From Sedimentisphaerales bacterium (GTDB lineage Bacteria; Planctomycetota; Phycisphaerae; Sedimentisphaerales; Anaerobacaceae): a DNA stretch of 64,000 nt. The stretch covers positions 1 through 64,000 of the forward strand of contig JAFGPS010000023.1 in NCBI GenBank assembly GCA_016936075.1, given 5' to 3'. The translations under genes and the position numbers were made by a program. Position 1 is the stretch's first letter, and the number at the start of each line of letters is the position of its first letter. Below the pieces are notes generated by a model. It was not told the origin of the DNA. It saw nothing but the letters and a program-made list of their open reading frames with translations, and ran no database searches. Positions 8,023-15,607 of this stretch are shown here, piece by piece.

Positions 8023-9630
8023 ATGAAGGAAACGAAACTTCTCATAATAACATTGATATTGGCATTTTCTTCGATTACTGCAGCTAATCGAGAGAAACCT
8101 CTCGCCAACGAAGGTAAATCCGGACTTTATGCAAAATCCCTTGACCAGGTTCTTCGTCTCAAAGAAAAAGAAGTTGACCTTGGAACCGCAGCTTTAATCG
8201 TTTCGGAAAACTGGAGCGATATAGTATATGGCAGACAATACCTTGCGAAACTTGATGATATGGCAAGGGAAATTCGCGATAGATTAAATAAAAATAGAAT
8301 TCCAGCGAATTATAGAGCTGTACCTGAAATAAATAAATATCTTTTCGATGAGCTTAATTTTGAAGCTCTTTCTGTCGCTACGGATCCTGAAAGCTTATTT
8401 TTGCATACAGTTTTAGACAAGAAATTAGGATACTGCCTCAGTTTATCCATTTTATATTTATCAATCGGAGAGCGGCTCGGGCTCGATTTGTATGGAGTTG
8501 TTGTGCCGGGACATTTTTTTGTCAGGTACGATGATGGAAACGTAAAATTCAATATCGAAACTACCAGCAAAGGCGGCAGCGCAACAGATGAACAATACAT
8601 CGAAAAGTTCAAAGTCCCCCAAAATAGAAGCAAAAATATTTATATGAAAAGTTTGAATAAAATTCAAACTATCGGATGTTTACTTAATAATCTCGGCAAT
8701 AGCTACAGTGATATTGGGGATATTGAAACCGCCCTGAGCGTCCTGAAAAAAGCTATAGAGATTAATCCTACTCTCTCTGAAGCCAGAGCAAATTTAGGTA
8801 ATATTTATCTTAAGAAGGGCCAGATTAATAATGCTATTAATGAATATATGATAGCATTGAATATCAATTCCAGTGACGCCAAAACACATAATAATCTCGG
8901 CAATGCATATTCCGAAAACGGCAGAACGAGCTTAGCCATCTCTGAATACATAGATTCTATTAGTCTTGATCCAAATTTTGTAGATGCCTACAGAAATCTT
9001 GCAATTGCGTATTGTACCCAGGAAAGATATTCACTTGCCTTATTAAAATTAAATGACGCTCTTTCCCTCGAGCCTGAGAATGTGAATGTTCATCTTCAAT
9101 TGGGTGAAGTATATTTCAAGATGGACAAATATAATGAAGCAATCGCAAAATACCAGAAAGCTTTGAAAATCAAACCTGATATGGCAGAATCTTATTACGG
9201 TCTTGCTATCTGTTATAATAAAATCGGGGATACTGATGAAGAGGTTGCTGCATATAAAAAAGTTTTATCTCTCCAGCCGGAGAATTATGCTGCAATGGTA
9301 CATTTAGGAAATATATATTTCCAGCAGGAAAAATATTCAGAATCAATCGAATTATATAAAAAAGCTGTTGGAATTCAGTCAAATGAACCAACGATTTATT
9401 ATAATATTGGTGCAGCATATTCTAATATTAAAAATTACGACAAAGCATCTGAAGCATATCTCAAAACAATAGAAATTGATCCAGGTATGGGGGATGCTCA
9501 TTATAGCCTTGCTTTTTGCTTTTATTATCTTAAACAATACGACATGGCATGGAAACATATTAAACTTGCTCAACAATTAGGTGTAGACGTGAGCGATGAA
9601 CAAATTGAAGCTATAAAAAGAAAATTATAG
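8023..9630 (+). CDS. TPR-repeat protein with SirB1/transglutaminase-like domain, exported
   Basis: The 535-residue protein starts with a signal peptide (about residues 1-20). Residues about 120-185 match the SirB1-type transglutaminase-like core: GYCLSLSILYLSIGERLGL with Cys138, then VPGHFFVRY with His164, which could form a Cys-His pair. From about residue 218 to 520 there are at least eight tetratricopeptide repeats, each with the usual pattern of spaced Gly, Ala, Tyr and Pro (for example AIAKYQKALKIKP). TPR arrays hold partner proteins, so this is probably a periplasmic scaffold. A good ribosome site (GAGGA) and a strong promoter support the start. It precedes a GT9 gene by 10 bases. Confidence 0.85.
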   Translation: MKETKLLIITLILAFSSITAANREKPLANEGKSGLYAKSLDQVLRLKEKEVDLGTAALIVSENWSDIVYGRQYLAKLDDMAREIRDRLNKNRIPANYRAVPEINKYLFDELNFEALSVATDPESLFLHTVLDKKLGYCLSLSILYLSIGERLGLDLYGVVVPGHFFVRYDDGNVKFNIETTSKGGSATDEQYIEKFKVPQNRSKNIYMKSLNKIQTIGCLLNNLGNSYSDIGDIETALSVLKKAIEINPTLSEARANLGNIYLKKGQINNAINEYMIALNINSSDAKTHNNLGNAYSENGRTSLAISEYIDSISLDPNFVDAYRNLAIAYCTQERYSLALLKLNDALSLEPENVNVHLQLGEVYFKMDKYNEAIAKYQKALKIKPDMAESYYGLAICYNKIGDTDEEVAAYKKVLSLQPENYAAMVHLGNIYFQQEKYSESIELYKKAVGIQSNEPTIYYNIGAAYSNIKNYDKASEAYLKTIEIDPGMGDAHYSLAFCFYYLKQYDMAWKHIKLAQQLGVDVSDEQIEAIKRKL

Positions 9631-9640
9631 ACTGCAAGAA

Positions 9641-10708
9641 ATGCCAGAAAAAAGCAATATATTGGATTTGGTAATAGCTGAAGATATTAAAGCTGAACTT
9701 AAAACAAAACGTGCCTTAATAATCCAACCAGGCGCAATCGGTGATTGTATTTTGACACTTCCTTTAGCTTCTTTTATGAAAAATGTTCTTCATTTGGGAT
9801 ATGTGGATTTTCTTGGCCACACTGAATACATCGGAATTTTTCCCGGCAGAACCGATGTTGACAAAGTCAGTTCCATCGACCTGATGGATATACATAGATT
9901 ATTTATGGATTCCAGCGAATTTGTTGTGCAAGACAATGATCCGTTAATAAAAGCTTTTTCTGAATATCTATGGGTAATATCATTCTTGGGAAAACCTGAA
10001 AGTAATTTCGAGACAAATCTGATTTTTACAATAAATTGCAATCAAACTTCCGAAGTAATAACATTACCCTCTAAGCCCTTAACTGAAACTAAAGAACATA
10101 TAACAGATTATTTCATACATCAATTGCTCGATCAGTGCGGCTTATCATCGAAATCACCATATCTATATAATAAGGATTATCATATTAAAGCGACAGAAAC
10201 AGATTTAGCCGAAGGCAAAAATCTTTTATGGGAGTTAGGACTGGAACCACAAAAAAAACTCGTTGTTATTCAACCCGGAGCAGGGGCATTAAATAAATGC
10301 TGGCATGTCGATAACTATTTATCTATTGTAAACGAGCTTCGTTCTAAAAATATTCAGGTTGTATTTCTCCTGGGACCAGCCGAGCTTGAAAGATTCAGAA
10401 ATGAAACCATTCAAAGCCTGACAAAGGCGACAAAATGCCTTACTGAATTACCTTTAACGGATGTTTTAAAAATAATGACCTGTACAGACGTATTTTTAGG
10501 TAACGATAGCGGCATTACACATTTAGCGGCATCTATGGGAATAAAGACACTCGTTCTGTTTGGACCAACCAATCCGAATACCTACAAACCAAATGGGCCA
10601 AACGTAAAAATCTTCAAAAATAAAAATAAAACTTTCTCTGAAAAACCATCAATAAAATTACAAGAGAAAATCACAAATATTTTATTAAAAGATATATTAC
10701 ATACCTAA
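9641..10708 (+). CDS. Glycosyltransferase family 9 (heptosyltransferase-like)
   Basis: The 355-residue protein fits the ADP-heptose:LPS heptosyltransferase family (GT9). The N-terminal domain has LIIQPGAIGDCILTLPLA at about 25-42. The C-terminal nucleotide-sugar domain has VVIQPGAGALNKCWH near 208, and FLGNDSGITHLAASMG then LVLFGPTNPNTYKP near 287-318, which are the family's core motifs. These enzymes add heptose or a similar sugar to the LPS core on the inner face of the inner membrane. The gene follows the TPR gene by 10 bases and is close to lpxD and lpxI, which agrees with a role in LPS. The donor sugar is not certain. Confidence 0.88.
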   Translation: MPEKSNILDLVIAEDIKAELKTKRALIIQPGAIGDCILTLPLASFMKNVLHLGYVDFLGHTEYIGIFPGRTDVDKVSSIDLMDIHRLFMDSSEFVVQDNDPLIKAFSEYLWVISFLGKPESNFETNLIFTINCNQTSEVITLPSKPLTETKEHITDYFIHQLLDQCGLSSKSPYLYNKDYHIKATETDLAEGKNLLWELGLEPQKKLVVIQPGAGALNKCWHVDNYLSIVNELRSKNIQVVFLLGPAELERFRNETIQSLTKATKCLTELPLTDVLKIMTCTDVFLGNDSGITHLAASMGIKTLVLFGPTNPNTYKPNGPNVKIFKNKNKTFSEKPSIKLQEKITNILLKDILHT

Positions 10709-10855
10709 TTGTTTTCTCCTTCCATTTCTAAGATTATCTGGTCAAGTTTCTTTTTTGGAGTTAAACCAATTTTGAAGTAAATAATGTCATAAGTGTTTTA
10801 TAGGCAACCTCTCTCGACACATATCCTGCTACGGCAACGACCTATGCCGTGACGA

Positions 10856-10947
10856 GTCATCCTGAGTGAAACGAAGGATATGGTTAAGATATTTTCGCCC
10901 GTAAATCCTTATTCTATAGGTAGATGCTTCACTTTGTTCAGGATAAC
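10856..10947. repeat. Short repeat element with imperfect inverted ends (MITE-like)
   Basis: The left end GTCATCCTGAGTGAAACGAA (continuing to 10879) and the reverse complement of the right end, GTTATCCTGAACAAAGTGAA (from 10947), agree at 17 of 24 positions. A 44-base centre separates them. Intergenic elements beginning with a tCATCCTGAG-type end are common as dispersed repeats in many bacterial genomes, from general knowledge. Only one copy is in this window, so mobility is not shown. Confidence 0.55.
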
Positions 10948-10987
10948 AAAAAAGGAATCGGTCAGTTTGAGTAATTAAATTGAATTG

Positions 10988-11017
10988 TTGACCATTACAC
11001 TCATTTTCTGCTATAAT
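10988..11017 (+). promoter_or_regulatory. Sigma70-type promoter of lpxD
   Basis: TTGACC (10988-10993), an 18-base spacer and a perfect TATAAT (11012-11017). Transcription should start near 11024, giving a leader of about 73 bases before lpxD and probably driving lpxI and the kinase gene as well. Confidence 0.78.
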
Positions 11018-11096
11018 GTGCCGTCTTGAAGGGTATATGCAGTTCTTTTTAAGCTGCTGGATTTGATTTATGATTAAAAAATAAGAAAGTATTTAG

Positions 11097-12158
11097 ATGC
11101 AGGAAAAAACCTTAGGTGAATTAGCTGAATATGTTGGCGGTAGAGTAAATGGTAATCCAGATATTAAAATAAGCTCTGCTTCAACACTTGGCCGGGCAGG
11201 AACCGGCGATATAAGCTTTTTAGCCAACCGAAAATACGAAAAGCAACTTTTGTCAACGAAAGCAAGTGCCGTAATCGCAGGTAAAGATATCCCTGCCGCT
11301 TCTGTACCTCTATTAATTGCCGAAGATCCGTACTATGCTTTTATGCAAATAATGGTGCTCCTGCATGGCCATAGAAAACATAAAAAAACCGGAATAAGCC
11401 CTCATGCTTCTATTGCTGATAGTGCAAAAATCGGGGCAGACTGTCACATTGGTGATTTCGTTACAATATCCGATGGAGCAAGAATTAAAGACGGCTGCAT
11501 AATTTATCCCGGAACATTTATCGCTCAAGATGTGCAAATCGGTAATGATAGTATTATATATTCGAATGTGACTATTTATGATGGTTGTAAAATCGGCAAT
11601 CGTGTTATTATAAATTCAAATACTACTATTGGCGAAGATGGATTCAGCTATGCTACACATAAAGGAATACACCATAAAATCCCACAGAAAGGTATTGTTG
11701 TTTTGGAGGATGATGTAGAAATTGGTGTGTGCTGTGGAATAGAACGGGGGACATTAAGCGATACTATCATAGGGATGGGCAGCAAAATAGGTGATTTAGT
11801 TGCAATTGGTCATGGTACAAAAATCGGTCAACATTGCCTTCTCGTTGCCCAGGTTGGTGTTGCCGGTTCGACTAATATTGGAAATTATTGTGTCATCGGC
11901 GGCCAGGCTGGTATTGTTGGTCATATTAATATCGGCAATAATGTCACTATTGGTGCTCAGGCCGGAGTTATTAATGATGTTGCGGATAATAAGGTCGTAA
12001 TAGGCGCCCCTGCTATTGAAGCTGAAACCGCTCGACGTGCATACAGTATGATTCAATATCTTCCTGATATGCGTCAAAACATTAGACAGCTTCAGAAAAA
12101 AATCGAACGAATCTCTTTATCACTCGAATCTGATTCTAATCAGGATACAGAATTGTAA
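11097..12158 (+). CDS. lpxD: UDP-3-O-(3-hydroxyacyl)glucosamine N-acyltransferase
   Basis: LpxD adds the second 3-hydroxy fatty acid, from acyl carrier protein, to UDP-3-O-acyl-glucosamine in lipid A synthesis. The 353-residue protein has the LpxD N-terminal domain (TLGELAEYVGG, then GDISFLANRKYEKQL) followed by a left-handed beta helix of hexapeptide repeats from about residue 100 to 310. His239, in VAIGHGTKIG, matches the position of the known catalytic histidine of the E. coli enzyme, and the motif GIERGTLSDTIIG near 214 is also conserved. A short C-terminal helix follows. It is the first gene of a plus-strand set with lpxI and a kinase gene. Confidence 0.95.
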   Translation: MQEKTLGELAEYVGGRVNGNPDIKISSASTLGRAGTGDISFLANRKYEKQLLSTKASAVIAGKDIPAASVPLLIAEDPYYAFMQIMVLLHGHRKHKKTGISPHASIADSAKIGADCHIGDFVTISDGARIKDGCIIYPGTFIAQDVQIGNDSIIYSNVTIYDGCKIGNRVIINSNTTIGEDGFSYATHKGIHHKIPQKGIVVLEDDVEIGVCCGIERGTLSDTIIGMGSKIGDLVAIGHGTKIGQHCLLVAQVGVAGSTNIGNYCVIGGQAGIVGHINIGNNVTIGAQAGVINDVADNKVVIGAPAIEAETARRAYSMIQYLPDMRQNIRQLQKKIERISLSLESDSNQDTEL

Positions 12159-12184
12159 TTTGGCTTATAGAACGAGGCATTTCC

Positions 12185-13051
12185 TTGAATAATACAAAGG
12201 ATAGCAGTTTTAAAGAAAAGGAAGTTTTGGGCCTGATAGCCGGTGCAGGAAGATTACCTTTTCTTGTAGCAGAAGGGGCTAAACAAGCCGGCCTTAAAGT
12301 TATATGTGTCGGTTTACTTGATTCGGTAGAAAGTAATCTGGCAGATAAAGTTGATACATTCTTCAATGTCGCTATAGCAAGACCCGGCTCGTGGATAAGA
12401 AAACTGAAAAAATTCGGCGTAACAAAAACCATCATGGTAGGAAGAGTTCAAAAAGGCAAACTTTTTACACCTTATCGAATTCTTCATTATTTACCCGATT
12501 GGCGAGCGTTTCGAGTATATTACTGGCGGCTGCGAAACAAACCAAAACTAAACGATTTTCTTTTATCCGCATTAGCTGATGAATTGGAAACAGGAGGAAT
12601 TGTTCTGGAGGATTCAACAATGTATTGTAAGAAACATTTGGCAAGTTCAGGTGTTATGACAAATATATCTAAAAATCCTATATCACAAAGCGAGATGGAA
12701 TTCGGTTGGCAAATGGCGAAAAAACTCGGTGAGTTGGATATTGGACAGGCAATCGCGGTAAAAGAGAAGGAAATAATCGCGGTCGAAGCAATCGAAGGAA
12801 CAGCCGCAATGATAGAGCGGGCCGGAAAATATTGCAAAGCGGGAGGCTGGACATTGTTTAAAGTTTCCAAACCTCAACAGGATATGAGATTCGATGTCCC
12901 TTGTGTCGGACCCGATACAATTAAAAGTTTGGCTGAAAACAAAGCCAAATGCCTTGTCATTGAAGCAGAGAAAACTATCATCATTGATAAGCCAGAGACA
13001 ATAGAACTCGCCAATAAACTTGGTATCTCAATTGTTGGGCACAGCTTGTAA
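12185..13051 (+). CDS. lpxI: UDP-2,3-diacylglucosamine pyrophosphatase, LpxI type
   Basis: LpxI hydrolyses UDP-2,3-diacylglucosamine to lipid X and UMP, replacing LpxH in many bacteria. The 288-residue protein (former DUF1009) starts LGLIAGAGRLPFLVAEGAKQ and has MVGRVQKGKLF, FLLSALADELE and, in the C-terminal half, DIGQAIAVKEKEIIAVEAIEGT and RFDVPCVGPDTIK, all family hallmarks. The start codon is TTG, with GAGG about 8 bases upstream; no ATG lies near, and conserved residues begin about 15 codons later. It follows lpxD by 26 bases. Confidence 0.93.
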   Translation: MNNTKDSSFKEKEVLGLIAGAGRLPFLVAEGAKQAGLKVICVGLLDSVESNLADKVDTFFNVAIARPGSWIRKLKKFGVTKTIMVGRVQKGKLFTPYRILHYLPDWRAFRVYYWRLRNKPKLNDFLLSALADELETGGIVLEDSTMYCKKHLASSGVMTNISKNPISQSEMEFGWQMAKKLGELDIGQAIAVKEKEIIAVEAIEGTAAMIERAGKYCKAGGWTLFKVSKPQQDMRFDVPCVGPDTIKSLAENKAKCLVIEAEKTIIIDKPETIELANKLGISIVGHSL

Positions 13052-13052
13052 A

Positions 13053-14441
13053 ATGACTGCCGCAATACAGGAACATATAAATGCAAATATGAACGAATTT
13101 CCTTTTCAACTGTCAATAAATTGCATTTCACCAGAAAAACAAACAATTTCTCTAAGTTGTACCGCCCTGCTGCGTTCTATTAAAGGCAGACGAGAAGTTT
13201 ATGATGCTATTTGGAATAAAAAAAATGTAATCGCAAAAGTATTTACCCACAAATTAAGCGGCAAACGTCATGCAATAAGGGAATGGAAAGGTTTGAATGC
13301 TCTTTCGGACAGAAAAATAAATGTACCTGCCCCCTTTTTTTTAGGAAAAACAGAAACAGGTGATTGGGTTGTTGTCACTGAAAAAATAATCGATTCTGCT
13401 ACTGTTTTAGAAATATTTAATTATGCTCATAATCCAGAAAAGAAACTCGAACTGCTTCTTTTAGTTTGTCGAGAACTGGCAATTCAGCATAAAGCTGGAG
13501 TTCTGCAAAAGGATTTCCATCTTGAAAATTTCCTCCAGGCAAATGGAAAAGTATACACCCTCGATCCCGGCCAAATGCAATTCTTTTCTCAAGAAGTATC
13601 AAAATACAAAAGTATATCGAATCTGGCAATGCTTATGCTATATTTGCAGGATAATGATAAAGACTCAAGGATTATTTTATGTAACGAATATTATAAATTG
13701 CGAAACTGGGAATATACAAATCAGGAAGAACTTCTGATACAAAAACAAATAGAATTACAGGGGAAAAAGGGAATAGAACGAGGACTTAAAAAATGTCTTC
13801 GTACAAGCAAACGATTTTTTCGCATTAAAAAAGATGGAATAACATCCGTATTCGATAAAACTTTTTGCGATGAGACAGAAGCCCTTGATTTTATCAATCA
13901 AATCGACGAGCTTATGCCTGAAGGAAAAATTCTCAAGAATGGGAATACATGCTTCGTATCGAATTTGATATGGAATAAAAAAAATATCGTAATAAAGCGA
14001 TATAATCACAAAAGTCTTATCCATTCACTATGTCATTCTGTTATGAATTCTCGAGCACGAAAAGCATGGTTATACGCCCAAAGACTTATAATGCTTGGAA
14101 TATCTACCCCGAAATCATTAGCTTATATCGAACGTCGCAGAGGTTTTATTCTGTGGAACTCTTACATAGTCACCGAATATGTCGAAGGAAGAATTTTGTA
14201 CGATGTTCTTAACGATAAAAGTATTTCTGAAAGTCATCGTGAATCAATTCAAAAACAGGTAGAGACACTCCTTGATAAAACATGGGGCTTACATATTACG
14301 CATGGTGACTTGAAGCACTCAAATATATTAATTACACAAAATGGTCCTGTTTTGACAGACCTTGATTCGATGAGAGTTCATAAACTCAATTTGTTTTATA
14401 AGCTAAGGCAAGCTAAAGATGTAGAGCGTTTTAACAGGTAA
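13053..14441 (+). CDS. Protein with two lipopolysaccharide kinase-like domains
   Basis: The protein (about 462 residues from this ATG) holds two protein-kinase-fold domains of the Kdo/WaaP/InaA type that phosphorylate LPS core sugars. Domain one has IAKVF (lysine near 62), then QKDFHLENFL (Asp154, Asn159) and YTLDPG (Asp171). Domain two has VIKRY (lysine near 315), THGDLKHSNIL (Asp419, Asn424) and LTDLD (Asp436). Both sets of ATP-binding and catalytic residues look complete. I chose the ATG at 13053, just past the lpxI stop, rather than a TTG at 13020 that would overlap lpxI by 32 bases. The gene follows lpxD and lpxI, so the target is probably lipid A or core. Confidence 0.8.
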   Translation: MTAAIQEHINANMNEFPFQLSINCISPEKQTISLSCTALLRSIKGRREVYDAIWNKKNVIAKVFTHKLSGKRHAIREWKGLNALSDRKINVPAPFFLGKTETGDWVVVTEKIIDSATVLEIFNYAHNPEKKLELLLLVCRELAIQHKAGVLQKDFHLENFLQANGKVYTLDPGQMQFFSQEVSKYKSISNLAMLMLYLQDNDKDSRIILCNEYYKLRNWEYTNQEELLIQKQIELQGKKGIERGLKKCLRTSKRFFRIKKDGITSVFDKTFCDETEALDFINQIDELMPEGKILKNGNTCFVSNLIWNKKNIVIKRYNHKSLIHSLCHSVMNSRARKAWLYAQRLIMLGISTPKSLAYIERRRGFILWNSYIVTEYVEGRILYDVLNDKSISESHRESIQKQVETLLDKTWGLHITHGDLKHSNILITQNGPVLTDLDSMRVHKLNLFYKLRQAKDVERFNR

Positions 14442-14443
14442 AG

Positions 14444-15280
14444 CTACTCCATAGACTTCAGACAGAACTTTGTATAATAAATTAAAAGTATAACAACAAG
14501 AATCTGTATTAAAAATTGAAGATAGGCGCCTTTAAGAAGTTTCGAAATAGGAATAATAATATTATTCTTACCCATGAATGGAAAATAACCATAAACAGGT
14601 TCATAATAGTCAATATTAATATTCTCTATTGGTTGCAGTTCTATCGCCCATTGAACAAATTGTTCCCAGTCGTTTTTATTTAGATTCTTTTGCCTGCAAT
14701 AGTCTTCATATAATTTCAATGTATCACTAATATGCGCATAATCATGTACATAATCAGCGCGAACCTTACTGAAATTTTTTCTTTTTCGAGGTCCCGGTGG
14801 TACATATGCCTGCCATTTAGCTCTATTAAAATCCTCATGACCTATAGCTATTGCCGCAAGAGTACTTGCAAAGCCAGCTCTATCAATACCTGATTTACAA
14901 TGTATAAGTATCGGAGTTTCTCCTGTCTTCAATGCTTCGATCAATTCTAATAATTCAGGGCCTGTAACGAGCCTGTTTCCGCTTAAATTCATTCCCATAA
15001 ATTTTATTCCCAGTTGCTCAGCAGTAAGCTTTTCCTTTTCAAAATCTTTTTGCTTTTTAGCACGAAGGTTAATAACAGTCCTGATTTTATACTTTTTAAC
15101 AATTTTTCTAAATTGGGCATCTGAAATCTGAGCGGAACGGTAAACTTTGGCAGGGACAACTTCTCTCAAGTTTGCATTAACAATAAAGTGATAATAGTAA
15201 TATCCTGCACTACATAGTATTACAAACAATATAATCAGAGTTTGAATATATTTCGGAAGTTTCTTGTTTCTTTTTTCCAT
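14444..15280 (-). CDS. Membrane-anchored cysteine phosphatase (tyrosine/dual-specificity type)
   Basis: The 278-residue protein has the phosphatase loop HCKSGIDRAG with catalytic Cys128 and Arg134 (CX5R), preceded by IRTVINLRAKK near 66-76, as in the tyrosine/dual-specificity phosphatase fold of the Siw14-like group. A hydrophobic helix lies at about 12-30 and a second at the C-terminus (LQFLIQILVVILLIYY), so it is anchored at both ends, possibly with the domain in the periplasm. It is the last gene of a minus-strand set with a small membrane protein and a fused glycosyltransferase, and is convergent with the double-kinase gene two bases away. The substrate may be a phosphosugar, lipid or protein; the sequence does not say. 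Confidence 0.82.
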   Translation of the reverse strand: MEKRNKKLPKYIQTLIILFVILCSAGYYYYHFIVNANLREVVPAKVYRSAQISDAQFRKIVKKYKIRTVINLRAKKQKDFEKEKLTAEQLGIKFMGMNLSGNRLVTGPELLELIEALKTGETPILIHCKSGIDRAGFASTLAAIAIGHEDFNRAKWQAYVPPGPRKRKNFSKVRADYVHDYAHISDTLKLYEDYCRQKNLNKNDWEQFVQWAIELQPIENINIDYYEPVYGYFPFMGKNNIIIPISKLLKGAYLQFLIQILVVILLIYYTKFCLKSME

Positions 15281-15292
15281 TACGTCTTGAGT

Positions 15293-15607
15293 TTAACTAA
15301 TCATATTTAATTCAATATAAAAAGACTTTCTGAAAATAAACCATACTATTAATAAAAAACTATTCAATACAAGAGCAAATAAAACATTTTTACTTAAACC
15401 TGCTTTAAATAATGTTATCAATGAAACAGTAATACCGGTTATATAAATTCCAGGTGAGAAAAAAAATGACAGCATAATAAGATTTTCAGCGGCTATAATA
15501 GAACTGATTTTATTACTCACATATGATATAATAATCAGTAATAAAAATACAATGGTCCATACATAAGGTAGAATAATTCCAATGGTTACATGTTTCTGTT
15601 TCAGCAA
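15293..15607 (-). CDS. Small integral membrane protein of unknown function
   Basis: The 104-residue protein has three hydrophobic helices (about 8-28, 42-62 and 72-92) and no recognised motif. The start is TTG at 15607, which overlaps the stop of the glycosyltransferase gene by 7 bases; there is no ATG in frame. It is 12 bases before the phosphatase gene. Position suggests it helps the glycosyltransferase or phosphatase at the membrane, but nothing in the sequence proves it. Confidence 0.6.
   Translation of the reverse strand: MLKQKHVTIGIILPYVWTIVFLLLIIISYVSNKISSIIAAENLIMLSFFFSPGIYITGITVSLITLFKAGLSKNVLFALVLNSFLLIVWFIFRKSFYIELNMIS

Larger units (their letters stand above)
10709..11096. other. 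388-base gap: gene-end remnant, hairpin, repeat element and lpxD promoter
   Basis: No complete gene is present. On the minus strand 10705-10797 reads as an open frame of about 30 codons ending in TAG that looks like a lost gene's C-terminus (YFKIGLTPKKKLDQIILEME) but has no start. It is followed by a 6-bp hairpin (ACGGCA/TGCCGT, 10831-10850), a repeat-like element with inverted ends (10856-10947), and the lpxD promoter (10988-11017). Confidence 0.5.

Noticed and set aside
13020-13052. TTG start extending the double-kinase gene into lpxI
   Set aside because: The added 11 residues have no similarity and there is no ribosome site; the ATG at 13053 fits better.
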